Source: Acidimicrobiales bacterium
GTDB lineage: Bacteria; Actinomycetota; Acidimicrobiia; Acidimicrobiales; SHLQ01
Assembly (NCBI GenBank): GCA_004282895.1
Contig: SHLQ01000012.1
Location: 1-33,214 of the forward strand
Reading direction: 5' to 3'
Length of the DNA stretch: 33,214 nt
A model generated the notes under the pieces. It saw only the letters and a program-made list of their open reading frames with translations, did no database searches and had not been told where the DNA came from. The position numbers and the translations under genes were made by a program. Positions 26,438 through 33,214 of this stretch are shown here, piece after piece (positions within the stretch are counted from its first letter, which is position 1; each line of letters starts with the position of its first letter).

Positions 26438-26875
26438 TTACTGACAGTTCGCGCACGCGCCGACGAGATCAAGTCGGTGGGCCTGAATCTCGAACCCGGT
26501 GTGCTTCGCCGCGCGTTGAAAGGCCCGATCGAGGCTCGCCTCCGTGCGGCCGTCGAGTGAGAAGTCGGCGACATCGCCACAACTCGAGCAGATCAGGTGA
26601 TGATGGTGGCCGGTCAAATGTTCCGCCAGCTCGTAGCGGGCGAAGTCGTCATGGGTGACGATGCGGGTCACGGCGCCAACCTCTTCGAGGATGGTCAGGT
26701 TTCGGTACACACTCGATTGGCTGAGCGACGCATCGGTGGCCAGAAGCTGTGTAATCGTCAGCGGACCCTCCCCCGATTGCAGGGCAACCACCAGCCGCCG
26801 CCGGCCGCGGGTGTAGCGCTGATCTGCCCGATGCAGGAGAGCAGTAACCTCGTTATCGACGTCCTGTTCGTTCAC
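26438..26875 (-). CDS. zur: Fur-family regulator, probable Zur
   Basis: ADQRYTRGRRRLVVALQSGEGPLTITQLLATDASLSQSSVYRNLTILEEVGAVTRIVTHDDFARYELAEHLTGHHHHLICSSCGDVADF...CANC; adjacent to znuC. Confidence 0.8.
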   Translation of the reverse strand: MNEQDVDNEVTALLHRADQRYTRGRRRLVVALQSGEGPLTITQLLATDASLSQSSVYRNLTILEEVGAVTRIVTHDDFARYELAEHLTGHHHHLICSSCGDVADFSLDGRTEASLDRAFQRAAKHTGFEIQAHRLDLVGACANCQ

Positions 26876-26917
26876 GCGCTCACTGTATCCGGTAATGAGA
26901 ACGGCTGGGAATACGGG

Positions 26918-27685
26918 TCAGTGGGAGTGGTCATGGTGAGGATCGTCAAGAATGAACTGGTCTCCCACGCGTAGGACTCCGCCCCCGAACGCCTGGCGCA
27001 GGTGGGTTTCGGTAAGAACGGCGGCGGGAGGGCCCACGGCGATGGCGTTGGTGTCGAGCAGAAGAACCTGATCGCACCGTCGAGCCTCCTCGAGGCTGTG
27101 GGTCGTGACCACCACGGTGCGTCCATCCTCGACCTCCTCGTCGATCAGGTCGAGGATGATGGCGCGCGACGTCACGTCCAGACCCATCACCGGTTCATCG
27201 AGCAGGAGGACGTCTGCATCCTGCGCGAGGCCTTGGGCGATCAGCACCCGTTGACGCTGCCCGCCGGACAGCTCGTGGAGTTGCTTGCGCTCGAGGTCGT
27301 CGATCGCAAGGCGGCGCATCGCGTTGTCGACGGCACTTCGGTCCTCGCCGCGGAACCGACCGAACAGCCCAAGACTCGGGTAACGACCGAGCGAGACGGT
27401 GTCGCGCACGGTGATTGGAAGGCTCTTGTCGACCTCGGTCGACTGCAACACGAAGGCAGGAGCAGGCCCCTCCACGACGGCTGACCCACTCGTGGAGGGA
27501 ACGGTGCCGGCCAGCACGCCGAGCAGCGTGGATTTACCGGAGCCGTTCGGTCCTATCACCGCCAACGATGACGCAGCGGGCACCTCAATGTTGACGCCCG
27601 TCAGTGCCACATCATCGCCATAGGCCACGTGTAGGTCTTGGGTGTTGATCGCGACGGGCACGAGAACAAGAGTATGCGGTATCAA
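26918..27685 (-). CDS. znuC: Zinc/manganese ABC transporter ATP-binding protein
   Basis: VIGPNGSGKSTLLGVLAG (Walker A), LSGGQRQRVLIAQGLAQDADVLLLDEPVMGLD; C-terminal DDPHHDHSH. Exact start uncertain. Confidence 0.88.
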   Translation of the reverse strand: MIPHTLVLVPVAINTQDLHVAYGDDVALTGVNIEVPAASSLAVIGPNGSGKSTLLGVLAGTVPSTSGSAVVEGPAPAFVLQSTEVDKSLPITVRDTVSLGRYPSLGLFGRFRGEDRSAVDNAMRRLAIDDLERKQLHELSGGQRQRVLIAQGLAQDADVLLLDEPVMGLDVTSRAIILDLIDEEVEDGRTVVVTTHSLEEARRCDQVLLLDTNAIAVGPPAAVLTETHLRQAFGGGVLRVGDQFILDDPHHDHSH

Positions 27686-27688
27686 TAA

Positions 27689-27709
27689 CGAAACCGATTC
27701 TCATTTCAA
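27689..27709 (-). promoter_or_regulatory. Candidate Zur-box-like site A
   Basis: cgaaaccgattctcatttcaa; its reverse complement TTGAAATGAGAATCGGTTTCG resembles site B. Confidence 0.45.
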
Positions 27710-27737
27710 GTTGCCGTTGAATTCAATGGCCCGTAGG

Positions 27738-27758
27738 TTGAAAATGATACTGGTTCTC
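27738..27758 (+). promoter_or_regulatory. Candidate Zur-box-like site B
   Basis: ttgaaaatgatactggttctc, GAAAATGAT core similar to known actinobacterial Zur boxes (TGAAAATNATTTTCA-type); upstream of znuA. Confidence 0.5.
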
Positions 27759-27775
27759 ACTCCGGAGATTCGAAG

Positions 27776-28735
27776 ATGAAGCTTTCTTTCAATTCGACGC
27801 TTGCACCTGTGCTCGCTCTCGCTTTGGTGGCGGTGGCGTGCGGAAGCGCCGATGCCTCACAGTCCGATGATCAGCCAACCGCCGTCGTGACCGCAAACAT
27901 TCTCGGGGACGTGGTCGAGAACCTCGTCGGCGATCAGATGAATGTGCTGACCGTCATGCCGGTCGGAGCGGACCCCCACGACTTCCAGGCGTCGGCTCAG
28001 CAGGTCGCACAAATCGGCGAGGCCGACGTCCTCATCGTCAACGGCGCGGGGTTCGAGGAAGGCCTACTTGACGTGATCGAGTCGGCTGAAGCTGACGGGG
28101 TACTGACTTTCGAAGCGATCAGTGCCGTCGACACAATCGAGTACGACGAGGGAGGTCACGGCCACGACGATGAAGAAGACCACGACGACCATGGCGAGAG
28201 CGTCGATCCTCACTTCTTCACCGACCCTGCCCGAATGGCTGTGGCAGCAGACGCACTCGCGACCTTCATCGTTGACAACGTCGAGGGCATCGACGAGGTC
28301 GCCTTGCGCGCATCGGCGGATTCGCACATCGCCGAACTCAACGCGCTGGATCAGGAGGTCGCCGACACGGTGGCCGGCCTCACCGAGGAGCAACGAGTAC
28401 TCGTGACCAACCATGAGGTGTTCGGCTACTTCGCCAACCGCTACGACTTCGAGGTCGTCGGAACTGTGATCCCTGGCGGCAGCACGGTGGATGGCGCCAG
28501 CGCGCAGGCGCTGGCCGAATTGGCTGAGGTGGTCGAGGCGGAAGGCGTGCCCGCGATCTTCGCCGACGCGTCCTCCTCCGACGACCTGGCGGTCACGCTC
28601 GCGGAAGAGGTCGGCGACATCGAAGTTGTCCAACTTTTCTCGGAGTCACTCGGCGACGAGGATTCCGAGGGTGCAACGTACCTCTCGATGGTCCGGACGA
28701 ACGCCGATCGCATAACCGCGGCGCTCAGCGGCTAA
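27776..28735 (+). CDS. znuA: Zinc ABC transporter substrate-binding lipoprotein with His/Asp-rich loop
   Basis: Lipobox-like LALVAVACGSADAS; GADPHDFQASAQQVAQIGEADVLIVNGAGFEEGL; GGHGHDDEEDHDDHGESVDPHFFTDPARM His-rich loop. Confidence 0.92.
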   Translation: MKLSFNSTLAPVLALALVAVACGSADASQSDDQPTAVVTANILGDVVENLVGDQMNVLTVMPVGADPHDFQASAQQVAQIGEADVLIVNGAGFEEGLLDVIESAEADGVLTFEAISAVDTIEYDEGGHGHDDEEDHDDHGESVDPHFFTDPARMAVAADALATFIVDNVEGIDEVALRASADSHIAELNALDQEVADTVAGLTEEQRVLVTNHEVFGYFANRYDFEVVGTVIPGGSTVDGASAQALAELAEVVEAEGVPAIFADASSSDDLAVTLAEEVGDIEVVQLFSESLGDEDSEGATYLSMVRTNADRITAALSG

Positions 28736-28748
28736 GACTGGAACCATC

Positions 28749-29594
28749 ATGGACTGGGTTGTCGACGCGTTCGAACCGGCGTTCATGCAACGCGCGCTTA
28801 TTGGCAGCCTTATCGCGGTCGTCGCGACGTCGTTCGTGGGTACATGGGTGGTCCTAAGAGGACTTGCGTTCCTCGGTGACGCTCTCGCCCATGGGGTTAT
28901 CCCCGGGATCGCCCTTGCGGTGCTGATCGGTTTCAACCCCGCTATCGGCGCATTCGCGGCGGCGTTGGTGATGGCCGGATTTGTCAGCCTGGTCTCGAAC
29001 CGAACCTCGGTCCGTGAGGACACGGCAATCGGGCTTCTCTTCGTCGGCATGCTGTCATTGGGCATCATCATCATCTCTCGTGCGCAGTCTTTCTCGACAG
29101 AGGTCACGGCCCTGCTGTTCGGTGACGTTCTGGGCGTAACAACAGACGACATCCGGGGCCAGGCGATCGCCGCGGTCGTTGTGGCGGTCGCGACCGCGGT
29201 GCTCTACCGCCCGTTTCTTGCTCTGACGTTCAACCGCGACAAGGCCCAGACCCTTGGTATGCATCCTCGGCTCGCCCAGGCCGCCCTTCTAGCGCTGTTG
29301 ACCCTGAGTATCGTGGCCAGCTTCCAGGCAATCGGAACGCTGCTCGTGTTCGGATTATTGGTCGGACCGCCGGCGACGGCGTCTCTGCTCGTCCACCGGG
29401 TGCCGCTGATCATGGCACTGTCAATGCTGCTCGGCGCGGTCGCCGTCTTTGCCGGCCTGTTGGTGAGCTTCCACTTCGGCACCGCCGGCGGCGCCACCAT
29501 CGCCGGCTTCAGTGTGCTCGAGTTCTTCGTCGTGCTCCTTGCCCGCGAAGCCCGGGAAGCGCTGCGGCGAACACCGAGCACCGTTGGCGCCTGA
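28749..29594 (+). CDS. znuB: Zinc ABC transporter permease
   Basis: MDWVVDAFEPAFMQRALIGSLIAVVATSFVGTWVVLRGLAFLGDALAHGVIPGIALAVLIGFNPAIGAF; ABC-3 permease family. Confidence 0.92.
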   Translation: MDWVVDAFEPAFMQRALIGSLIAVVATSFVGTWVVLRGLAFLGDALAHGVIPGIALAVLIGFNPAIGAFAAALVMAGFVSLVSNRTSVREDTAIGLLFVGMLSLGIIIISRAQSFSTEVTALLFGDVLGVTTDDIRGQAIAAVVVAVATAVLYRPFLALTFNRDKAQTLGMHPRLAQAALLALLTLSIVASFQAIGTLLVFGLLVGPPATASLLVHRVPLIMALSMLLGAVAVFAGLLVSFHFGTAGGATIAGFSVLEFFVVLLAREAREALRRTPSTVGA

Positions 29595-29597
29595 CAC

Positions 29598-30908
29598 TCA
29601 GTCCTGGTCGCGTGGTGCGAAGTCATCCCATTGCGGTTCAGCTTCCAAGGGCTCCTCTGAGCCGACCGCATCGGCTGAGCTGACCGACTCGTCCTCACCG
29701 GGCGGCAATACGGCCGCTGCAAGCGCCGTCGTCAGGGGAACCGCCGCGATCAGCCCGATCGAGCCACACAGTGTGCGAACGATCTCAACTGCAATCACCT
29801 CGGAGTTGGCCACGGTCGCAAGGGACTGTTCCGATGCGGCGAACAGCAGCAACAGCGGCAGACTCGCACCGGCGTAGGCGAGAAGAAGCGTGTTCACTGT
29901 GGCCGCGATGTGATCCCGTCCGATCCGTAGACCGGATCGGATCAGGGCAGCCGACGGCAGGGCCCGGTTGTGTCGGCGCAACTCAGCGACGATCGACACC
30001 TGAGTGACGGTTACATCGTCGAGCGCACCGAGTGCACCGATGATGGCCCCACCCAGTAGCAACGAACTCAGCCGCAAGTCCTCGGCCAGAAACGGCAGCA
30101 CAAGCGCCTCGCTGCTCCCGAAGCCGGTGAAACTTGCCCACTCGAAGAAGACCCACGACAGCACGAACGTCAGGGCCAGTGCGGCGAGTGTTCCAGCGAG
30201 CGCAACAGTCGTCGTCGGCGTGACCCCGTGGGTGAGAAAGAAGCTGACGAACGCAATGACCGTCGCCGCTACCAGCGCCACGAGGACAGGGTCGTTCCCA
30301 TCCAGCACCGACGGGGCGATGAAGCCGACAAAGACCGCCACGGTGACGGCCATTGATAGTAGAGCGAGGGCTCCCCGAACTCGCCCGAACGCCACGACGA
30401 TCACTACAAACAGCACCGTCAGGACGAACAGACTCGTCGATCGGGCCTGATCTTCGTAGAAGTACGTGTTCGTTGTCGGGAGATACCCGAGTACAACGAC
30501 GTCGCCGGCCTCGAACTCGGGCAACCCACGCTCGATCTGCAGGTTGATCTCGGGTAGCGCAAGTCGAGCACCGGCGTCCGGACCCCCGCGAAGCTCAAGA
30601 TCGAGGAGTCGACACTGCTGCGGGAATTCCGGCGTCGAGTAGCTGCACTCACTGTTCACGGAGCTGAGGACCTCCGCGTCGATGCGATCCGTTGCGATCC
30701 CGACCTCGCGGGCGGCGTCGATTGCGGCATCGCGACCTTCGCCGGTCGGCCACATGGCCAGGATCCCGATCACCGCAAGGACGAACGCTCCGGCCAGCGC
30801 CACGAGAATGGCACGCAGGCGCGTTGACTCCCTCCACTGCTGCCAGTCCCCACCGGCACCATGGGAATGACTATGGGCCATGCCATGCGAATGGTCGTGG
30901 TCGTTCAT
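29598..30908 (-). CDS. YibE/F-family multi-spanning membrane protein with His-rich N-terminus
   Basis: MNDHDHSHGMAHSHSHGAGGDWQQW...LTVLFVVIVVAFGRVRGALALLSMAVTVAVFVGFIAPSVLDGNDPVLVALVAATVIAF...GGAIIGALGALDDVTVTQVSIVAELRR (YibE/F signature). Confidence 0.87.
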   Translation of the reverse strand: MNDHDHSHGMAHSHSHGAGGDWQQWRESTRLRAILVALAGAFVLAVIGILAMWPTGEGRDAAIDAAREVGIATDRIDAEVLSSVNSECSYSTPEFPQQCRLLDLELRGGPDAGARLALPEINLQIERGLPEFEAGDVVVLGYLPTTNTYFYEDQARSTSLFVLTVLFVVIVVAFGRVRGALALLSMAVTVAVFVGFIAPSVLDGNDPVLVALVAATVIAFVSFFLTHGVTPTTTVALAGTLAALALTFVLSWVFFEWASFTGFGSSEALVLPFLAEDLRLSSLLLGGAIIGALGALDDVTVTQVSIVAELRRHNRALPSAALIRSGLRIGRDHIAATVNTLLLAYAGASLPLLLLFAASEQSLATVANSEVIAVEIVRTLCGSIGLIAAVPLTTALAAAVLPPGEDESVSSADAVGSEEPLEAEPQWDDFAPRDQD

Positions 30909-30917
30909 GGGGCGATG

Positions 30918-31223
30918 TCAGCTGATCCGTTCACCCGTCACCGGATGGGGCCCGATCACGGTGAGCATGCCCCCCTCGAAACGGTCACCGTCCACGGTGC
31001 CGCGGAATCGCATCTTGAATTCGGTCATCACGGTCTTGTGGGTGGCGATGAACGTGACGTCGTCGCCGTCGTACGTGGCCGTCACGGGCAACGGACCCTC
31101 AGGGCTCTGGTAAATGCCGGTGCCGTCGGCAGCGAGCGCCACAACTGGCCGCTCCTCGCCCCGCTTGGTGTCGAACCGAAGACGCCATGCACCGACAGCA
31201 CTTGGCGATGAAGTCTCTGACAC
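30918..31223 (-). CDS. Small conserved-looking hypothetical protein (beta-rich)
   Basis: 101 aa, GTG start: MSETSSPSAVGAWRLRFDTKRGEERPVVALAADGTGIYQSPEGPLPVTATYDGDDVTFIATHKTVMTEFKMRFRGTVDGDRFEGGMLTVIGPHPVTGERIS; located upstream of the YibE/F gene on the same strand. Confidence 0.65.
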   Translation of the reverse strand: MSETSSPSAVGAWRLRFDTKRGEERPVVALAADGTGIYQSPEGPLPVTATYDGDDVTFIATHKTVMTEFKMRFRGTVDGDRFEGGMLTVIGPHPVTGERIS

Positions 31224-31283
31224 GGTGTCCTCCGATCGGAATTACTAACATCTGAGGCTAGTTCAACCCCGCCTGGAGACAAG

Positions 31284-32873
31284 ATGCCGCCCACCGCCCC
31301 ACCGAACATCGTGTTCGCGTTTGCGGACGACTGGGGCCGATACGCGAGCGCCTACCGCGGTTACGAAGGAACGAGCGCGTGGAACGAGGTGATCGACACG
31401 CCCAACTTCGACGGCATCGCCGCCGAGGGCGCGCTCTTTCTCAACGCTCTCGTGCCCGCCCCGACGTGCACACCGTGTCGCAGCTCCATCCTCGCTGGCC
31501 GATACTTCTGGCAGACGGGGCTCGGTTCCATCCTCATGGGTTCCGAATGGGACGACGAGATTCCCACCTTTCCGCTCGAGCTCGAGGAACGGGGCGGCTA
31601 CGAGATTGGCCACACCTACAAGGTCTGGAGCCCGGGGCAGACGCGCAACGCCCCCATGGGCGGCCTACGAACCTCGTACAACCCGGCCGGGCTCGACTTC
31701 AATCAGTTCTCCCACTTCGTTACTGCCTTCGGCGAGAAGTACGGCATCACGGCGGCGAAGGAGCTGATGTACACCGAGACTCGGGACAACGTTCGTTCCT
31801 TCCTGCTGGCCAGACGCAAGGATCGGCCATTCTGCTATTGGTGGGGGCCGGCCAACACCCACCGATCATGGGAGCGTGGTTCCGGCAAGGCGCTGTGGGA
31901 CCTCGATCCCGATGACCTCGAAGGACGCATGCCAGGCTTTCTCCCTGACGTGCCCGAGGTGCGCGAGGACGTCGCCGACTATCTGGGCGAGGTACTTGCC
32001 TTCGATGAGGGGCTCGGCATTCTCGTCGAGGAGCTCAAGAAGGCCGGCGAGTACGACAACACAATCATCGTCGTGAGTGGCGATCATGGCATCCCCGGTA
32101 TCCCTCGATCGAAGAACAACCTGTACGACATCGGCTGCGAGGTGGCGCTCGCGGTTCGGTGGCCCGGAGTCGTCGAGCCCGGTCGCGTTATCGACGACTT
32201 CGTCAACATCATGGATTTCGGCCCGACCCTTTGCGAGGCCGGCGGCATCGAGCCTCCGGCAGATATGAGCGCCACCAGCCTGATGTCTCTTCTGCAGAGC
32301 CCGGCCAGCGGACAGGTGGAAGCCGAACGGGACTTCGTCGTGACCGGACGAGAGCGACACGTGGCCCAGGCCCGCGCCGGCTTCCTCCCCTACCCGCAGC
32401 GATCACTGCGCGAGAAGGACTTCATCTACATCATCAACTTCGAACCCGATCGCTGGCCGATGGGCGACCCGGTCGACCTCGGCCCGGATACTGCCGAGGA
32501 GGACAAACCCACCTGGGATCAGCTGGCGTCGAACCCACTGCGCACACTGATGGACTGGGACGGTGGCCCGACCAAGGCCTGGATGATTCTCAACCGTGAG
32601 GATCAGGACGTGGAGCCGCTCTATGACCTGGCGGTGGGCAAACGCCCCAGGGAGGAGCTCTACGACCTGCAGGCTGATCCCGACTACCTCGTGAACCTGG
32701 CCGCGGACCCGGCCCACGAAGAGACCCGGGCGCGCATGGAAGCCCGCTTGTTGTCGGTGCTGGAGGAGCACAACGACCCGCGGCTCATGGAACAACCGTG
32801 CCGCTACGAACTAGAGCCCTACGCCGGCCCCCCAGACACAAACTGGTTTGCCTACATGTGGTTCCAGAAGTGA
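31284..32873 (+). CDS. Sulfatase (formylglycine-type; CTPCR motif)
   Basis: PNIVFAFADDWGRY...DTPNFDGIAAEGALFLNALVPAPTCTPCRSSILAGRYFWQTG...DNTIIVVSGDHGIPG; CxPxR sulfatase signature; C-terminal ...NWFAYMWFQK. Confidence 0.9.
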   Translation: MPPTAPPNIVFAFADDWGRYASAYRGYEGTSAWNEVIDTPNFDGIAAEGALFLNALVPAPTCTPCRSSILAGRYFWQTGLGSILMGSEWDDEIPTFPLELEERGGYEIGHTYKVWSPGQTRNAPMGGLRTSYNPAGLDFNQFSHFVTAFGEKYGITAAKELMYTETRDNVRSFLLARRKDRPFCYWWGPANTHRSWERGSGKALWDLDPDDLEGRMPGFLPDVPEVREDVADYLGEVLAFDEGLGILVEELKKAGEYDNTIIVVSGDHGIPGIPRSKNNLYDIGCEVALAVRWPGVVEPGRVIDDFVNIMDFGPTLCEAGGIEPPADMSATSLMSLLQSPASGQVEAERDFVVTGRERHVAQARAGFLPYPQRSLREKDFIYIINFEPDRWPMGDPVDLGPDTAEEDKPTWDQLASNPLRTLMDWDGGPTKAWMILNREDQDVEPLYDLAVGKRPREELYDLQADPDYLVNLAADPAHEETRARMEARLLSVLEEHNDPRLMEQPCRYELEPYAGPPDTNWFAYMWFQK

Positions 32874-32892
32874 CTCCACGACTCGGACTGGC

Positions 32893-32937
32893 GATGTTTT
32901 GGCGAAGCCGAAACTCGAAGGAACCCGAAGGGTTCCC
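32893..32937 (+). repeat. Copy 2 of 45-nt palindrome-containing repeat, 20 nt after sulfatase stop
   Basis: gatgttttggcgaagccgaaactcgaaggaacccgaagggttccc; stem GGAACCC-GAA-GGGTTCC; 40/45 identical to 11283-11327. Confidence 0.8.
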
Positions 32938-32938
32938 G

Positions 32939-32965
32939 TTCGCATATATGTGGTTCCAGAAATAG
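32939..32965 (+). repeat. Duplicate of the sulfatase 3' end (FAYMWFQK-stop)
   Basis: ttcgcatatatgtggttccagaaatag vs 32847-32873 tttgcctacatgtggttccagaagtga: same 8 amino acids, sense-codon differences all at third positions. Confidence 0.75.
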
Positions 32966-32978
32966 AGAGGATGCCGTC

Positions 32979-33214
32979 ATGATGCCGGAACCAAGGGTGT
33001 GGAGTCGCGAGGAGATGATGACGCGTGTCGCGATCTTCGACGAACAGCAGGGGTCGTTCACCGGCCTGCAGGAGAGTCACCTCCCACAATGTGAGAAGGA
33101 ACTCATCAACATCATCGGCTTCCGACCCCCTACAGAGGAGGGAGTCTTCTCCCCCGTCGGCTCCGACTCCGCGTCAGCTTCGGCGATCGACATCTTCGAG
33201 GGATTCAACCTCGG
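32979..33214 (+). CDS. Unidentified CDS, 5' part; runs off right edge
   Basis: MMPEPRVWSREEMMTRVAIFDEQQGSFTGLQESHLPQCEKELINIIGFRPPTEEGVFSPVGSDSASASAIDIFEGFNL...; open to window end, GAGAGG upstream. Confidence 0.6.
   Translation, partial: MMPEPRVWSREEMMTRVAIFDEQQGSFTGLQESHLPQCEKELINIIGFRPPTEEGVFSPVGSDSASASAIDIFEGFNL

Noticed and set aside
32893-32937. Repeat copy 2 as a simple Rho-independent terminator for the sulfatase
   Set aside because: The GGAACCC-GAA-GGGTTCC hairpin has no following T-tract, and its extended homology (45 nt) with a copy inside a P450 coding sequence does not fit a terminator.
1-33214. CRISPR arrays, tRNA, rRNA, transposase or phage genes
   Set aside because: None seen: no regularly spaced direct repeats, no tRNA-like cloverleaf recognised, no integrase/transposase-like translation. 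A tRNAscan or CRISPR finder was not run.

Overview
This 33.2 kb window is gene-dense, high-GC bacterial chromosome, probably from an actinobacterium. That lineage is inferred from the furA-katG pair, F420/LLM oxidoreductase, multiple CYPs and leaderless-type promoters. Its core (about 0.46-9.8 kb) is an apparently complete protocatechuate 4,5-cleavage pathway: LigK/GalC aldolase, LigJ hydratase and LigC dehydrogenase on the minus strand, and LigU/GalD tautomerase, LigI hydrolase, a GntR regulator, an aldehyde dehydrogenase, PobA, LigA, LigB and a TSUP permease on the plus strand. An SDR, a P450 and an LLM oxidoreductase follow. Next comes a cytosolic-type reductive dehalogenase homologue (13542-15635, minus) with an internally duplicated cobalamin/nitroreductase-like domain. 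Together with PobA and Lig this suggests a route from halogenated 4-hydroxybenzoates to central metabolism. Further right are SDR/CMD/DUF3179 genes, an aldolase-like/zinc-ADH/FGGY-kinase operon, a second P450, an RraA-family protein, furA-katG, a Zur/ZnuCAB zinc locus with a His-rich YibE/F protein, and a sulfatase. Non-coding highlights are: (i) a two-copy 45-nt repeat with a hairpin and a compensatory base-pair change, one copy inside the start of a P450 gene and one just after the sulfatase gene; (ii) a duplicated sulfatase C-terminal tail (FAYMWFQK-stop) attached to the second copy; (iii) a perfect TGTCAAC-N6-GTTGACA palindrome in the divergent ligC/ligU promoter; (iv) a 20-nt identical motif upstream of two genes; (v) a 15-bp perfect palindrome between convergent katG and zur. 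All functional names come from reading translated motifs by eye; no searches were run.
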